Positions 47,145-59,183 of a stretch of DNA of 64,000 nucleotides are shown piece after piece. The DNA is from Stromatinia cepivora (Eukaryota; Ascomycota; Leotiomycetes; Helotiales; Sclerotiniaceae): NCBI GenBank assembly GCA_014898415.1, contig RCTD01000010.1, positions 248,001 through 312,000 of the forward strand. Reading direction: 5' to 3'. Numbering within the stretch: the stretch's first letter is position 1; each line of letters begins with the position of its first letter. Made by a program: the position numbers and the translations under genes. The notes beneath the pieces were generated by a model that saw only the letters and a program-made list of their open reading frames with translations, was not told the origin of the DNA and did no database searches.

Positions 47145-48856
47145 TCATATTTTTGATCCCGCACCAGCAGCAACCTCATTCCCCATTACCACCTCCGCAG
47201 GTTCGACATCCATCGGTTTCTTAATCTCTCCTTCATCCCCCCCTTTTCCAACCTCAACTTGTTTTTCATCTAATTTCTTATCCGCGATTTCCGACTCCTC
47301 TCCCTCGTCCACCTCCTTCCCTGCACCAGTCTCAGAAATACTCAACCAATTCCATCCTCTAACCCCTCCATTCTTTCCAAAGATTTTGACATCATCGTTT
47401 GTTTCTTCTTCATCTCCTTCAAGTTCCAAATCTTTCTTACACGTTTTACTGACTTCTATTCCCCTCTCCCTAACTAATTGCACCACAGCTCTAACATTCA
47501 ATCTCATAATCCTTTCTGGCTCCTCTGCCGCAAAAACCTTTTTCGTAACCCAAGGGAAAAGAATTCCGAAATCTGATTGACTCAAATGTGCGCTCGTGGT
47601 AGGATAGTAAAAATGAGGTTCTGATTTTCCATTACTGGACGGATTATGCGAAGATGGGTCGGCGGAAAGAAGACGTTTGGTTACGTTAAAATGCTCGGTC
47701 CATTTATAGAAGGCTTGCGACTCTACAGCGAGGATTGCAGAACCACCGGGACCAGAAGGTGCGTATGATGGAAGAGGATGATCCCATAGCCAGCGGGTTG
47801 CCTGGGAACGAAGGGGAAAGCACCAACAATCTAAGAGGACAATTGGATTGTTGGGTGTAATTTGAGAGCAAATTGGAGAATTCGGAAAGGGTAAATAAAT
47901 CGGTTTATAAGATTTAGGAGCGGAAGAAGCCTCAGGTGCGTAGAAAACCGACTTTATGAATTGAACCACTGTTGCTCCTCCAAAAGAATGTCCTGCGAAA
48001 GTGATTTTGCCAGGTTCATGAACATTCATTTGATCTTCGAATATCGATAACGAAGTAGAAGATGTGTTGAGATTGGTAAGTTTCTTTCCCTCATCCGTCT
48101 TTAATAAACTGTCATGAATCAATCCCATTTCCCAGAGTCGAATCTTCAATTGTTCATTTCTTCCTTCTTCGACTTCTGGACTCGGAGTATGTGATAATCT
48201 AACATAGTCGACCGTCTTTTTTCCATGTTTCTTCGGGTGTTTCTCCTTTTCCGTCGTGGAAGCATCGGAAGGTGGTTCTCGAATATAAGATACAGGTGTT
48301 GAACCATCACGATGTTCGGGTGCAATAACTATCATGCCATGACTTGCTACTGATCCCACTATATGTGAATATGCATTTCTTGAACCGCCCAGGCCATGTG
48401 AGAATATCATAACGGGCCAACGATTATTGCTTGTATTTGGTTGGAGGAGTGGTGCATTCTTGCGAACGGGAATTGTAACATAATGAAGAAGTCTAGGGAA
48501 ATATCTATTACACCGAATAAATTAGCATTTGCCCCTTATCCCAAGAATCGCTCGACTTACGAGATAACCTCTGCCAATGTACTACCAGCTCCCAGAAACC
48601 TCGAATATGCACTTATATAATCCCTCTGAGGCGCGGGTATCCAATTCACACCCTTTTGCTTATGTTTCGATTCCGCTTCGCATGGGTAGAAGATTCGATA
48701 TTGAATCGTTGGGATATTTTCTGCATTACTTGGTGCTTGGGACGGTGAATCGAGTTCTGAGATAGGAATTTCGACATCAATTGTTCCTACTTTATGAGGT
48801 CCAGTATAATCTGGAAATCCTGGAATCGGACTGAGCCGTGAGAAGTAGGATGTCAT
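47145..48856 (-). CDS. PAF-acetylhydrolase-like serine esterase
   Basis: Two exons on the minus strand, 48856-48561 and 48504-47145 (donor GTAAGT, acceptor AATAG), give 551 residues. The fold is that of plasma/type II platelet-activating-factor acetylhydrolases, alpha/beta hydrolases that cleave short or oxidised sn-2 acyl chains. Visible motifs are the oxyanion-hole segment FSHGLGGSRNAYS, the nucleophile elbow GHSFGG with Ser272, a likely catalytic Asp324 in LLDCWCFPL and His405 in HLSQSDFG. The N-terminal part has FPDYTGPHKVG, where the family's substrate-entry region begins. A disordered, acidic C-terminal tail of about 100 residues extends beyond the domain. Upstream in-frame codons lack an ATG, so MTSYFSRLSP is taken as the start. 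Confidence 0.88.
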
Positions 48857-49748
48857 TAGTGGTGGTGTTATTATTGTTGTATTTAGATGGAGTGGCAATC
48901 GTAGTCGTAAAGGGAGTTTGATGACAGAATGAAGAATGTTGAATGAAATGGAAGACACTATTGCGGATATAATAAGTAAAAGGGAACTGGATATATATGA
49001 ATCTATTCAAAAAGAAGAAAAAACTTGTCATAAACAAATTTATGGGAAAGTTTTGGGCATTATTTTGGAACGGACCGAGGTCTCGTGTGCCCCTGCCCGA
49101 AACGTCACAGCTAAACGTGGCGTGAAATAGTGTGGCGTTGATTTTATTAATCAGTGCAGCCACAAAGCTGATAAGGCTTACGTCCACGCTAATATTTTGA
49201 ACGAGACAGCTGGAACCGAACAGCGATGATGACCTCATCTACTCTCGTTACTTACATGATGTACTATTTCACTTGATTCCTTCCGATAATAATATCACTT
49301 AAAGTTCTCCTATAGCTAAAAGAAGATACTGTTTAATATATCGATACTTTTTAGATATTCGCCATTATGTTTTTATCTGATTAGATACTCAAGGATTTTA
49401 AATCGAGTTGTAGCAAATATAACGATTATAATCATCTAATATCCCCATCGGCAGATACTTATAAATAGAATGAAAATATAAGATTTATTAAGTTTTGATT
49501 GAATAGCTTCTAATACCCATTGAATGAAATGATTTGCAAGACCCCATACCACAACCAACGTTACATTACATCGAATCCCTAGTGACCAAAAAGAAATAAT
49601 AGCGACGCTGATTCAAGGAAAAAAAGGAATTCATTGATGCTGATCTAAGGAAAAAAAGAACACCGCAGCCCCAACTACACCAAACAACTATTACCACCAC
49701 AACCTCAAGCACATCAAGAGGCACCCTCTCCTGATAGATATTGCTGAG
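48857..49748. other. Region between divergent lipase and hypothetical genes
   Basis: About 890 bp; expected to hold the lipase promoter and the leader of the next gene. AT-rich from about 49260. A tandem near-repeat, GGAAAAAAAG flanked by TCATTGATG/TGATCTAAG text, lies at 49615-49662. Confidence 0.4.
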
Positions 49749-51210
49749 ATGGATCAGCCCGGTCCAAAGGTGTCTAAATGCAGCAGCACAACATCAAGCC
49801 ACTCAGCTGCACCGAACGCAAACGCGAAAGACAATAAAGAGGCAACAAAAGAAGCTCTCGGTACTCAACTCCTAGCCCACTCGATAGTGCCTGCAAACGA
49901 AGATGACCCCGACCAGCGGGTCGCAAACCTCAACCGCACCAACAGCCCCGAAAATGGTATCATTGTCCTGGCAAAAGATACCATTCCTCTTTCGCAGGTT
50001 GTGAATTATATCAGAAACTGTAATGTCTCTGATGCTCAGAAGCATCTCCTCATACAAGAAAGTAAGAAGGCAGCGTTAGCATCCTCAAGAAAAGTGGAGG
50101 TGGACAGCATCGTGAAAAGCATACAGAGCCGAGGATGAAATGAAATACTACAAAGCGGCCGATATGACCAAAGGGGACGTGGATGAGCTGAACCTAGAGC
50201 TTGCAGAACATGCTAAAAGAGGTTATGACTCACATCGAAAGTTGAGATTGATGAGGAAAAGGCTCGAACAAGGAACCTCTGAACGAAAGATTGCTATCCG
50301 AGACTTCTTCAATAGTCGGCCTGATTACGTCAACAACACGACCTTTGGTCCTCCGTTTGTTAAATGTTTCATCGACGCCCTGACGGAACGAGACGCTTGT
50401 CGAGCCTTGAATGCCGTGGTGATCGCACGCCTGACAGAATTTGAGAATTCGCGCAATGAGAGAGGAAAGAATCGTGGAAAGAGGCCTGTACCTGAAATTG
50501 TCACCTCGGACATCGTGAAGGCTCAAAAGGTGCTAGGCAGAAAATAGATTGTTGCGGTACCTCAGAGCACTTTGTCATTCATGAAGCGATACAGTATCAC
50601 CATTATGCCATGTGGCTTGATTGGCCTTTGTACCAATGGGGTGGTCAATACCAGAGCGGTCATATTTAAAGACGAGCCCTCGAGCCAGAGCACCTTATCG
50701 GTCATCATCGATGAACCGTATGTCGGTATGAAACATAGCCCGAAAGTTGTCGAACCTGTCATGGAGCCCTATAGCACGTCGATTGACCCGCAGAGTCGTG
50801 ACAAGCTTCCGGCGACTCCAAAATCGATGTCTCAAAAGCGCCAACTAACAATGAAGGAATCGCTGGGGACAAAGAAAGCGAAGACAGGAGATGAATTAAC
50901 AATAAAGGAGACGCAGGTGAGAGAGAATGAGAAGAAGAGAGATGGAAATGAAGAGGAGAGTAAGAAGGAAGAGCAGAGAGTGACTGAGATTGAAGATGAC
51001 AATAACAGTGAGGCTGTGAGTGAAGATCAGAGTGAAAGTGGAAGTTAAAAAGAGAGTAGTGACTCTGATTCTAGTAATGATGAGGTGACTGAGGCCAAGC
51101 TAGAACTTTTGAAGCAACTTTCAAAAGAATTACTCAGATCCAGAAAGAGGAGGGATAAGAAGAAGGACAAGAAGGATAAAAAGGATAAGAAGAAGGGCAG
51201 AAAGTGTTAG
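49749..51210 (+). pseudogene. Unidentified three-segment gene, broken or with atypical introns
   Basis: Three protein-like segments follow each other: 49749-50138 (129 codons), 50140-50547 (135 codons) and 50572-51048 (158 codons), then an in-frame Lys-rich extension after the TAA at 51046 to about 51207. The second and third are in one frame, separated only by a TAG at 50545. The first is one base out of register and ends TGA at 50136. Possible rescuing introns exist (GTAAGA at 50062 to AGAG at 50128; GTGAAG at 50515 to CTCAG at 50565) but their signals are weak. The tail is Lys/Glu-rich and then KKDKKDKK-like, suggesting a nuclear or nucleolar protein. No family is recognised. It is either a decayed gene or a real gene with short introns. 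Confidence 0.45.
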
Positions 51211-52096
51211 AGGAAAGTAATTGGATAGTAGTATGTACCCGTTGATTGTGATGGATGTCTGAGATTCTGATTATGTATTTGGGGTTTGTTCTGGTCGAGG
51301 TCTTTCTTGAGTGAAGTTGTATTGTTTTGTTCATCTTATCAGCGCAGTCACGTGGTAGTCTTGGATCATCTGACTTTCTTGAAAGCTTCTTTTCTTATCC
51401 CCTTCACAAGACTTAGCAGGCACAAATTAAGCAATTTGTTTATGAGATGGATTTATATAAGTCCTGTACTCTAGCTTATAATATCAATCGACAGCTCTAC
51501 GCTTCATGCTTCGTGCAATTTGTTGGATTCTCATTGATGGGAAACCATTACTACAGTCTTTCGATGGGCATGACACCCGTATCATTCAGTGCTAACAAAG
51601 CAACGAATTGTGAATGCTTCAATGGATTTCCTTTCCAGAGAATTTGCAATCGATGCCAAAATTAAAATATCTATGCTCCACTTCCCGAGATATATGTATG
51701 CCAAGTGACGGGTGTACCGTAGAGATAAGAAACTTTAGAAAAAAACATATACTCCATATATCCTCAGTACAGAACCGGTAACATCCCATCACTCAAGTAT
51801 GGTAAGTTGCCAGAGAGAATATATTTATGAAAAATGCCACATGATTTGCGTCCCACTGCAGGAAATGATTCACGTTCACTTACCGGCAAAAAGTGACATC
51901 ATACATGTTCCATCACTCCACCACTCCATCACCAACCAAAAATCAAGGTCAATACTAGATAGAGAAGTATATAAATGAAGCTGACGTACAAGAGAATATA
52001 TCAATTCGTGGTAAAATATATCAATTGACCTTTTTATTTCTATTTTTCTTTTGTCTGTATCAGCGGTGTCGACATACTTAAAGTAATCAATTCAAA
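51211..52096. other. Upstream region of the CDF transporter
   Basis: About 890 bp without a supported gene; the proximal 300 bp should contain the transporter promoter. Short CATCACTCCA repeats occur at 51910-51932. Confidence 0.45.
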
Positions 52097-53586
52097 ATGG
52101 CAGGTCATCGAAATTGGACAGGCGGGAATGATAATGGCTACAAGACCAAACAAACTACATATCTTCGGAAAGACTTGGAGCAAGGAAGGCCATCAAAAGA
52201 TCGGAAGTACAGATTTCGGGATCAAGGACCTTTAGAACCGGATGATCGAAGGCGTGTTGAATTTAAGAGGAAATTGTTAGACAGTGTGGAAAGTTCGAAC
52301 TTGGAAGAGTTTCGCAAGAAAGATAATGAGGTACTTTATCTCCCCCTTGCCTTCTTGGAGATGTAACATTTCACTAATTCAATATACAGTTAAAAGAACT
52401 GCCAAAATGTGTCCGCAGTTTCTACGAAGAACAAAATAATCGACTAGATGATTGGCTCGAAGTAAATGCTATAGTCCAAGCTCTTGCAGATGATATTCTC
52501 GAATCTTTCGATCCTAGAGATGATAATGGAGATGGAGTGGCAGAAGGAGGTGGTGCTTTACAAGATACTCAAGGATTTGTCGAACCATTTTTACCAGAGG
52601 CGGAACAAGAGAAACGTCAAAGAGCTCGCAAGAGTGCTAAATGGGCTATTAATATTAATGTTATCGCCAATATTATTCTCCTCGTCGCCAAAGGTGTGGC
52701 GGCGTTTTATTCCTCATCACTTTCTCTCATTGCCTCTCTCGTTGATTCGGCACTCGATCTTCTATGTACCGTCATAGTATTTACTACGAATCGATTGGTA
52801 CAGTGGCGGTTGATGAGTTTGAAACGGAAATTCCCTGTGGGAAGAAGAAGATTGGAACCAATTGGGATTTTGGTATTCTCAATCATAATGATTATTTCAT
52901 TTATACAAATTCTTCAAGAATCGGCTCAGAAACTCATGTCAAATGGTCCACATGAAGCAAAGGAATTACCTGTCATCGCAATTGCTTCTATGGCTGGTAC
53001 AATTGGGCTCAAGGGGCTTATTTGGTTTGGATGTATTAAGATTAAAACTACACAAGTACAAGCTTTGGCTCAAGGTATACAGTTTTCTTTAAACCTTTAA
53101 ACTCGGTTCATGAATTAACTAACATCTATCAAAGACTGCAAAACCGACGTAATCTTTAACACCCTCTCCCTAATCTTCCCTTACGTAGGCAACGCCGCCA
53201 ACATCTGGTGGCTCGACCCTCTCGGCGCCGGTCTCCTCTCCATTTTCATAATATACGACTGGGCATCTACCTGTCTCGAAAACATATTCCGTCTCACCGG
53301 CGCCGCAGTCGACGATCGCCTACAACAAAAACTCACATTCCTAGCATGGCGCTTTAGTCCACTAGTAAATGGTTATAAAAGTATTACAGCATATCATGCG
53401 GGTGATGGCGTATGGGTGGAAGTTGATATACTTCTGAGTGAAGGAACGACGCTAGAGGAAGCACATGATGTGGCGGAAACGTTGCAGTATTGTTGTGAGG
53501 GCTTGCCTGAGGTGGATAGAGCGTTTGTTACTTGTGATTATGCGGTTCAGGGACCCACGGGTCATGCGATGGAGGGGATTAATTAG
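52097..53586 (+). CDS. Cation diffusion facilitator, manganese-type
   Basis: Three exons, 52097-52330, 52390-53074 and 53135-53586, give 456 residues. A long hydrophilic N-terminus (about 160 residues) precedes six membrane segments. The transport-site motif in TM2 is DSALD (Asp197, Asp201) and in TM5 is DCKTD (Asp307, Asp311). The DxxxD plus DxxxD combination marks the Mn-CDF subgroup, in contrast to HxxxD in zinc carriers. A cytosolic C-terminal domain of about 95 residues follows (SITAYHAGDGVWVEVDILL), the CDF dimerisation and metal-sensing domain. Such proteins move Mn2+ out of the cytosol into vacuole or Golgi by proton antiport. Branch sites CTAAT and CTAAC precede the two acceptors. 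Confidence 0.93.
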
Positions 53587-54617
53587 GGATGTGGAGATGG
53601 AAGGAGGTGTGAATAAAAGATATGGGTGAGGGAGACGAGATATTGGAAAAGAGAAGGGTTTGCAATAAATTGCAAATAGGCGAAATTGGTACAAAGGGAA
53701 GGAAGTCGGACGGGCATATACAATAGGTGTACATAACAATTTGGATTTTAGGCGTATCTGGGCATAGAGGCGCAGCATGCATGGAGTTGGTTTAAATATA
53801 GCATAGCATAGCATATTAATCTAGTACATAAAAATAATAAAATCCGAATACAACCATCTCTGCTCCTCTCGTCAATTCAAACCCAAAACCCCCATCACCC
53901 CTCATCCTCCCCCCTCACAACCCCCCTCACCCAAAACCCCCGCCTCAAACGCCCTCTCCGCATACCTCCTCACCTCCCCCTCTCCCCCCGCACACCTATT
54001 CGCCAACACCACAGGGCTGAAAACTAAATCTAGCTCCCGATGGAACATCAATGCGAAAGGAAACATGGTGACTTTCCCATACAAAATAACAAAAGTTTCG
54101 GACGCCCAGACTTTGACAACTGCCCGAGTTTTTTTAGTGTAAATGCTTCATACTATAATTTTTGAAATGGCGAAACATTGAATGAATGAGACTTGTCTGT
54201 TATATTTGAAATTGAGGATGAAGTTTGAGATGGAGAAATATGAAGGCTGGAGATGTTCAAAGCTAAGTAATCTTAATCAATGTGGTTTGAGGAATGTGAG
54301 GAATCTTTGGTAGAAAGCCTCTTCCGGATGTTTTGAACATTATCGAAAATTCCGAATTCGACCTCGACAAGCATGGATGAAGATGTGGATATGTGAAGGT
54401 TGATAATTTGGATGAAAATATATGATAGGACGAAAGAAATTGAGATATATTAAATCGAACTTTCTATTTCTCGTTTGAAGTTATAATAACATTAAATTTA
54501 AGCTTTGTTGATCCATGACGGTGCCGTTTTCTTTCCCCTTAAAATTGCCACCAAACTTTCTTTCATCAAAATGAAGCTCGAAACAATTCATAAAACATTC
54601 AAATTCCTATATTCAAA
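53587..54617. other. Intergenic region with a possible coding fragment
   Basis: The 3' flank of the CDF gene and the upstream flank of the methyltransferase gene. On the minus strand a frame from about 54119 to 53902 reads protein-like (VVKVWASETFVILYGKVTM, MFHRELDLVFSPVVLANRC) after an acceptor-like GGGCAG. No good 5' partner exon was found, so I do not call it a gene. Confidence 0.35.
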
Positions 54618-55412
54618 ATGTCAATGTATCGTCATTTTTTGAAATCAACCTTCTCCCGACCTATAATAAATCTTTCTCTCACCACTCAAAGCTTTACTAG
54701 TAACAGAACCATGACCAGCAACTCCTCACCAAAATTCCCCCTCCCAAAAATTACACCACTTCCTCGCTCTCTCTACCCAGCATCTTTCAATTTCACTCCC
54801 TCAGATTTCCATCGACAAGATGAATCACCAGACACTGAATGGTATTCTCAACCACGATTTGTTCAACACATTGACGATGGCGCTATCTCCACATTGAAAC
54901 ACTACTATTCCAACATCATCACACCCACATCATCTGTTCTCGACATTTGTTCATCATGGGTATCACATTTACCATCTTCGCTCAAACCAACCGTCATGAT
55001 AGGAATTGGTATGAACGAAGCAGAATTAAAACGAAATGAACATTTAACCCAATATTTGGTCAAAGATTTAAATGCCGATCCGAAATTTCAGGAAATTGAT
55101 GATGCATCGATGGATGTGGTTATATGTAATGTATCGGTGGATTACTTAACGCAACCAATTAAAGTATTTGAGGAAATGAGGAGAGTGTTGAAAGATGGGG
55201 GTGAAGCTCATATGGCTTTTAGTAATCGATGTTTTCCAACTAAGGTTGTGGGGAAATGGTTGAGGATGGATGATGAAGAGAGGAGGAAATGGGTGGGAGG
55301 TTATTTTTGGGCAAGTGGGGGTTGGGAAAATGTTGAAGAAGTGGTTTTGAAGGAGAGTGGTGGAAGGGAATTTTTGGAATGGGAGGATATAAAGATCCGG
55401 TATTTGTTGTGA
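54618..55412 (+). CDS. SAM-dependent methyltransferase-fold protein
   Basis: One exon, 264 residues. The N-terminus is basic and Ser/Thr-rich (MSMYRHFLKSTFSRPIINLS), like a mitochondrial presequence; a second in-frame ATG (MTSNSS) is at 54711. The Rossmann-type core shows motif I as SVLDICSSWVSHLP, a post-I segment GIGMNEAELKRN, a motif II/III-like DASMDVVICNVSVDYLTQPI, and EEMRRVLKDGGEAHMAFSNRC, the methyltransferase helix-strand after motif III. Motif I lacks the usual Gly-x-Gly-x-Gly, having Cys-Ser-Ser-Trp instead, as seen in a small family shared by fungi and plants. Substrate unknown. Confidence 0.78.
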   Translation: MSMYRHFLKSTFSRPIINLSLTTQSFTSNRTMTSNSSPKFPLPKITPLPRSLYPASFNFTPSDFHRQDESPDTEWYSQPRFVQHIDDGAISTLKHYYSNIITPTSSVLDICSSWVSHLPSSLKPTVMIGIGMNEAELKRNEHLTQYLVKDLNADPKFQEIDDASMDVVICNVSVDYLTQPIKVFEEMRRVLKDGGEAHMAFSNRCFPTKVVGKWLRMDDEERRKWVGGYFWASGGWENVEEVVLKESGGREFLEWEDIKIRYLL

Positions 55413-56805
55413 GAGGGAGGAAGATGAGATAAACTTGAGAGGAGGGATCTTGATTTGTGGGGCATGGAAATGTTCCGTCGCTTTGGAGGATGGTGGTGAT
55501 GAATGGATGGATGGGTGGATGGATGGGTGGATGGATGATAATATTGGAATATGAAGATTTGGTATCTGTCTTGGGCAGAGAAGAAGTCGAAAAACATCTT
55601 AGGTACATTGTGACAGAGAAGGAGTCATCATTCCTAATTGTGATTGGTTGGGATCACGGGTGAGCCTCCAAAATGGTCCGTTATCATTTGGGCCAGGGGG
55701 TTGAAACAGATATGAAATTGCGTGGCAGTATATCTCGACGACAATACCATCCATCAGCACCATCCATCAGCACCATCCATCAGCACCATCCGTCAACACC
55801 ATCCATCACCATCCATCGTCTCAAATCCTCAAATCATCTACGTAATCAAAATTTCCGGTGCATCTAATTAAATTGAAGATCCTATTATGGAGACTATTTT
55901 TATTGCTGGCGAAATATCACGATGATACCGGGATTCTGCCCTGCTTGCACTCCTTGCAAATGTCCAGTTGGACTTTGAAGATGGGTCTGCACTCGACTCC
56001 GAGTACAGCAACGGGACCAAACCATGGGCCTTAACGACTTTGTGGATTTCAAAGGGTTGATTGCTTGCATTATCATTGTCTCAATAACGTGCTTACATTT
56101 TAGGTATGCTGGGCGAGGCCTGATCTTGTCTTCGTCAAATCCTTCTCACAGCTCAGTGTTCCATCCGCAGGAAGCATGCACCTATCTTTTCTTTCCACGT
56201 ATTTGAATGAACCAATCATTGAGTTCTGATTGATATATAATCAAAGTTTTTCTAGGGCTACGTACACCTCCATGATTCAGAAATTAGCCATAGTTACAAT
56301 CTCAACTCCAATGGATTTTTCTGTCTTAGTGGGTCGCAATCCTGACCCACGCCGCCGTCTAGTCAACCAGGGAAAGATGTTCGCCCTCTTCTTATTTAGC
56401 GTGAAAGCTTGCATTAGGCCTTTCGAACTTTTCAATGTTTCAAATATACACAACGGTGCTGAATACGTTCAAAAATCCAAAACCATCTTCTAAAAGAACC
56501 TTCTTTTACCAGGCGTCGTGAAGCTTTAATCGATTAACCCTAAAGTTTTCAAAAGTGGATTGAAGGTCGGGGCTTCAGTCGTCTTGGAATATATTCAATA
56601 CTCAATATTCTCAAAATAAAAACCTTGGATTTATATATTCAGTACATGGGAGCATCTTTCGACGACCCCTTTGCTTTAGATTTCAACGGGTACGGAATAA
56701 AATTCAACCGGGGGGTCACTTTTTCAAAATCCAACACTTTGCCATTCGGTCGTTGTGGCAGACCTTCAGTCTTCTTATCTCGTGAGATTGAATAACTATG
56801 TTCCT
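55413..56805. other. Intergenic region with short tandem repeats
   Basis: 1.4 kb. Contains GGATGGAT/GGATGGGT tandem repeats (55502-55537) and CATCCATCAGCAC repeats (about 55747-55810). The rest has no supported gene; an ORF at 56024-56206 and another at 56230-56493 lack splice or domain support. The distal part should hold the promoter of the next gene. Confidence 0.5.
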
Positions 56806-59183
56806 ATGGCAAATCGCAATCACGAAGTCTCAAATTTACAGGATATAATCGAAATGGATGAGCAAGAAAAGAGAGCACATCATTGTCCAAAAACAATCCA
56901 TAATCAAGAAGCTTTATATTACCAACATGTAGACAAAATGGACCAAGAAAGGCGACCATATCCAGTTCGAGTAGATTCGATGCATTCAAATCTTTCTATG
57001 AAGTCCGAAAATTCCGATGGAGAGAGTAGTCATTCAACAATAAGATATTTCAATGGACCAGAGGATGATTCAGTGGGAAGTTCGGAACCAAGTCATCACC
57101 ATTTCCATGATGGGATTTTTTGGCGTTCGCCAATTATGATGGGAGGAAATCTTTTGATTGCAATTATTGCTAGTGTTTCTCATCATGTCTTTAATAGTTG
57201 CATGGTAGGGAAGCAAGTTGGAGATGATTATTCGCAGCAATGGACATTGAGGTAAGTTCTTTTCGTCGCGTCAAAAACCTCAGCAACGCGTTTTACTTCT
57301 CAAATAGCAATGGATGAACTGATATAATAACATAGATTTGGAACCACATCTGCTTTTATCTCGCAAGTATGTCTTGTCAGCTCTGTTGGTTTTGCTTACA
57401 CTCAATGGCTTTGGAAATCCTTGTATCACAAGGATACTAAAGTCTCCATTAAATGCCTTGATGCTGCTTTCGTTGCCGATACATCTGTTTTATCATTCTT
57501 GAATAAAGAAATGCTTTGGAAGCTTAAGCTTGCATCATTACTTGCGACGGTTATAAAGTTAGTTTATTTCTTTTTGGAGTGCCAAGTTTGTAACTCTGCT
57601 CTTGTTCATCAACTTTCCAAAATATGTTGAACTGGGACTGGGAGTAAAACTGTATATCTCCACTCTAGTGAAAACCTTATAATAATTACCCTATAGAACT
57701 CTACCAGTCGCTTCTATACTCACTCCCGGTACACTATTTGTTATGCCCAGTACCAAAATTATCCAAACAGACGCCAATGTCTCCTCTCTCGATATGTATG
57801 GTTCCAACCAACCTTCAAAATTCACATATTCGGTCCCAGTGAACCTCACGGATAATGTACAAAACGAATTCTTCCTCGGACCACGAACAATTATCACTCG
57901 TTTGTCCACTGCCACCGCAACTCAAGGCAAAATCTTACCGATAAATGCACAACCTTCCAATGCAACTTACAATGTACAATTCTATGGACCCATTGTTAAA
58001 TGCAAAGAGGCTGATGTAGCCACCGCCGAAATCATACAAAACCTTCGAAACCAGTTTATTGCGGATTTTAAAGCACCGGTCACGGAAGTCTTAAACTATT
58101 ACTACGCATTCGTTCCTAACCTGAGTAATTATGGCAATAGCTCTCTACCCAATAATGGCGTTACCGTTATCCCTCAAATGCGACTCGAACAACCTCAAAA
58201 TGCTTCAAATCAACTCTGGATGGGTTATACACGTTATGTCAAGTCAAAATCATTTCAAACCAAGGATCATTACACAGTCTGTGCACTCCACAACGCTTCT
58301 TATAATCTTAATATCACTCTCGAAGAAGGTACTCAAACCGTCACCAAAAAATCTCTCGATGTCCTAAATATTGTTCCTTACCCAGATATCAATACACCAC
58401 TCTCCAATAATCTTATGGTCCAACACGCATACTCCGCCTACATGTGGTCCGTTAGCGATCTAATCGTCGGCTCAATGGGTATCTTCCAAGCCGCTCCTTC
58501 TTATCCAGGTCTTCCAAGTACATATTTTTCTGAGATCACTACGCAGATTACTCATACATCGTTACTTGGCAGTTCCGATTTAGACGCATTTTTTGAGAGG
58601 AGATCAAATAATCCTATGGGCGCTAATAATACGGCAGTGGGTGATCAAAGAGCACAAGACATCAATCTTGCGGGAAATGCAACATTGGAGATGTTAGTGG
58701 AGGAGTTGGGTTGGAATATTACATGTAGTTTTATGAACAGTGATTTATTATCGTATGTATTCCCCATCTTCATTTTGTTTATCAAGCAATAAACTAATAA
58801 AACCTCATAGTCCCTCACGCAATACCTCCATCCTCTCCAGAACATCAATAAATATTTACGGCTACCATTCCTCCACCCTATTACTTTCCTACGGTCTCGC
58901 AATCCTCGTCGCCCTCATCGCAAATGCTTTAGGTGCATATGCATACCATATTAATGGCCGCTCACATAACAAATCTTTCTCGGCAATACTTGCTGCAACC
59001 AGAGATTCAGAATTTGGAAAATTGTTACCGGGTGGCGTGAGAGGAAAGATTCCTCTACCGCACTGGGTGTTAAGAACACAGTTGAGGTTTGTGGATGTTG
59101 ATGGCGGTGGGGTGGATGAACAGGGTATGGCTCATGCGAAGAAAGGGGGTGGGAGGGAGTTTAGGATTGTGGGGAGTAGGTGA
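56806..59183 (+). CDS. Multi-pass membrane protein with large glycosylatable loop (fungal DUF3176-like architecture)
   Basis: Four exons, 56806-57251, 57336-57557, 57697-58752 and 58811-59183 (donors GTAAGT, GTTAGT, GTATGT), give 698 residues. A cytosolic N-terminus of about 125 residues is followed by a helix (MMGGNLLIAIIASVSHHVF), a second near TSAFISQVCLVSSVGFAY, and a third around LPVASILTPGTLFVM. A large, Asn-rich extracytoplasmic region of about 350 residues carries many N-glycosylation sequons (NLT, NAT, NAS, NIT). A last helix (LLLSYGLAILVALIANALGAY) precedes a short tail. This layout is common in fungi in proteins of unknown function, sometimes database-labelled formylmethionine deformylase-like; I would not use that label as function. 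Upstream in-frame codons contain no ATG before 56806. Confidence 0.82.

Noticed and set aside
48857..48958. Upstream extension of the lipase to position 48958
   Set aside because: It would need a GTG start; the first ATG in frame is at 48856.
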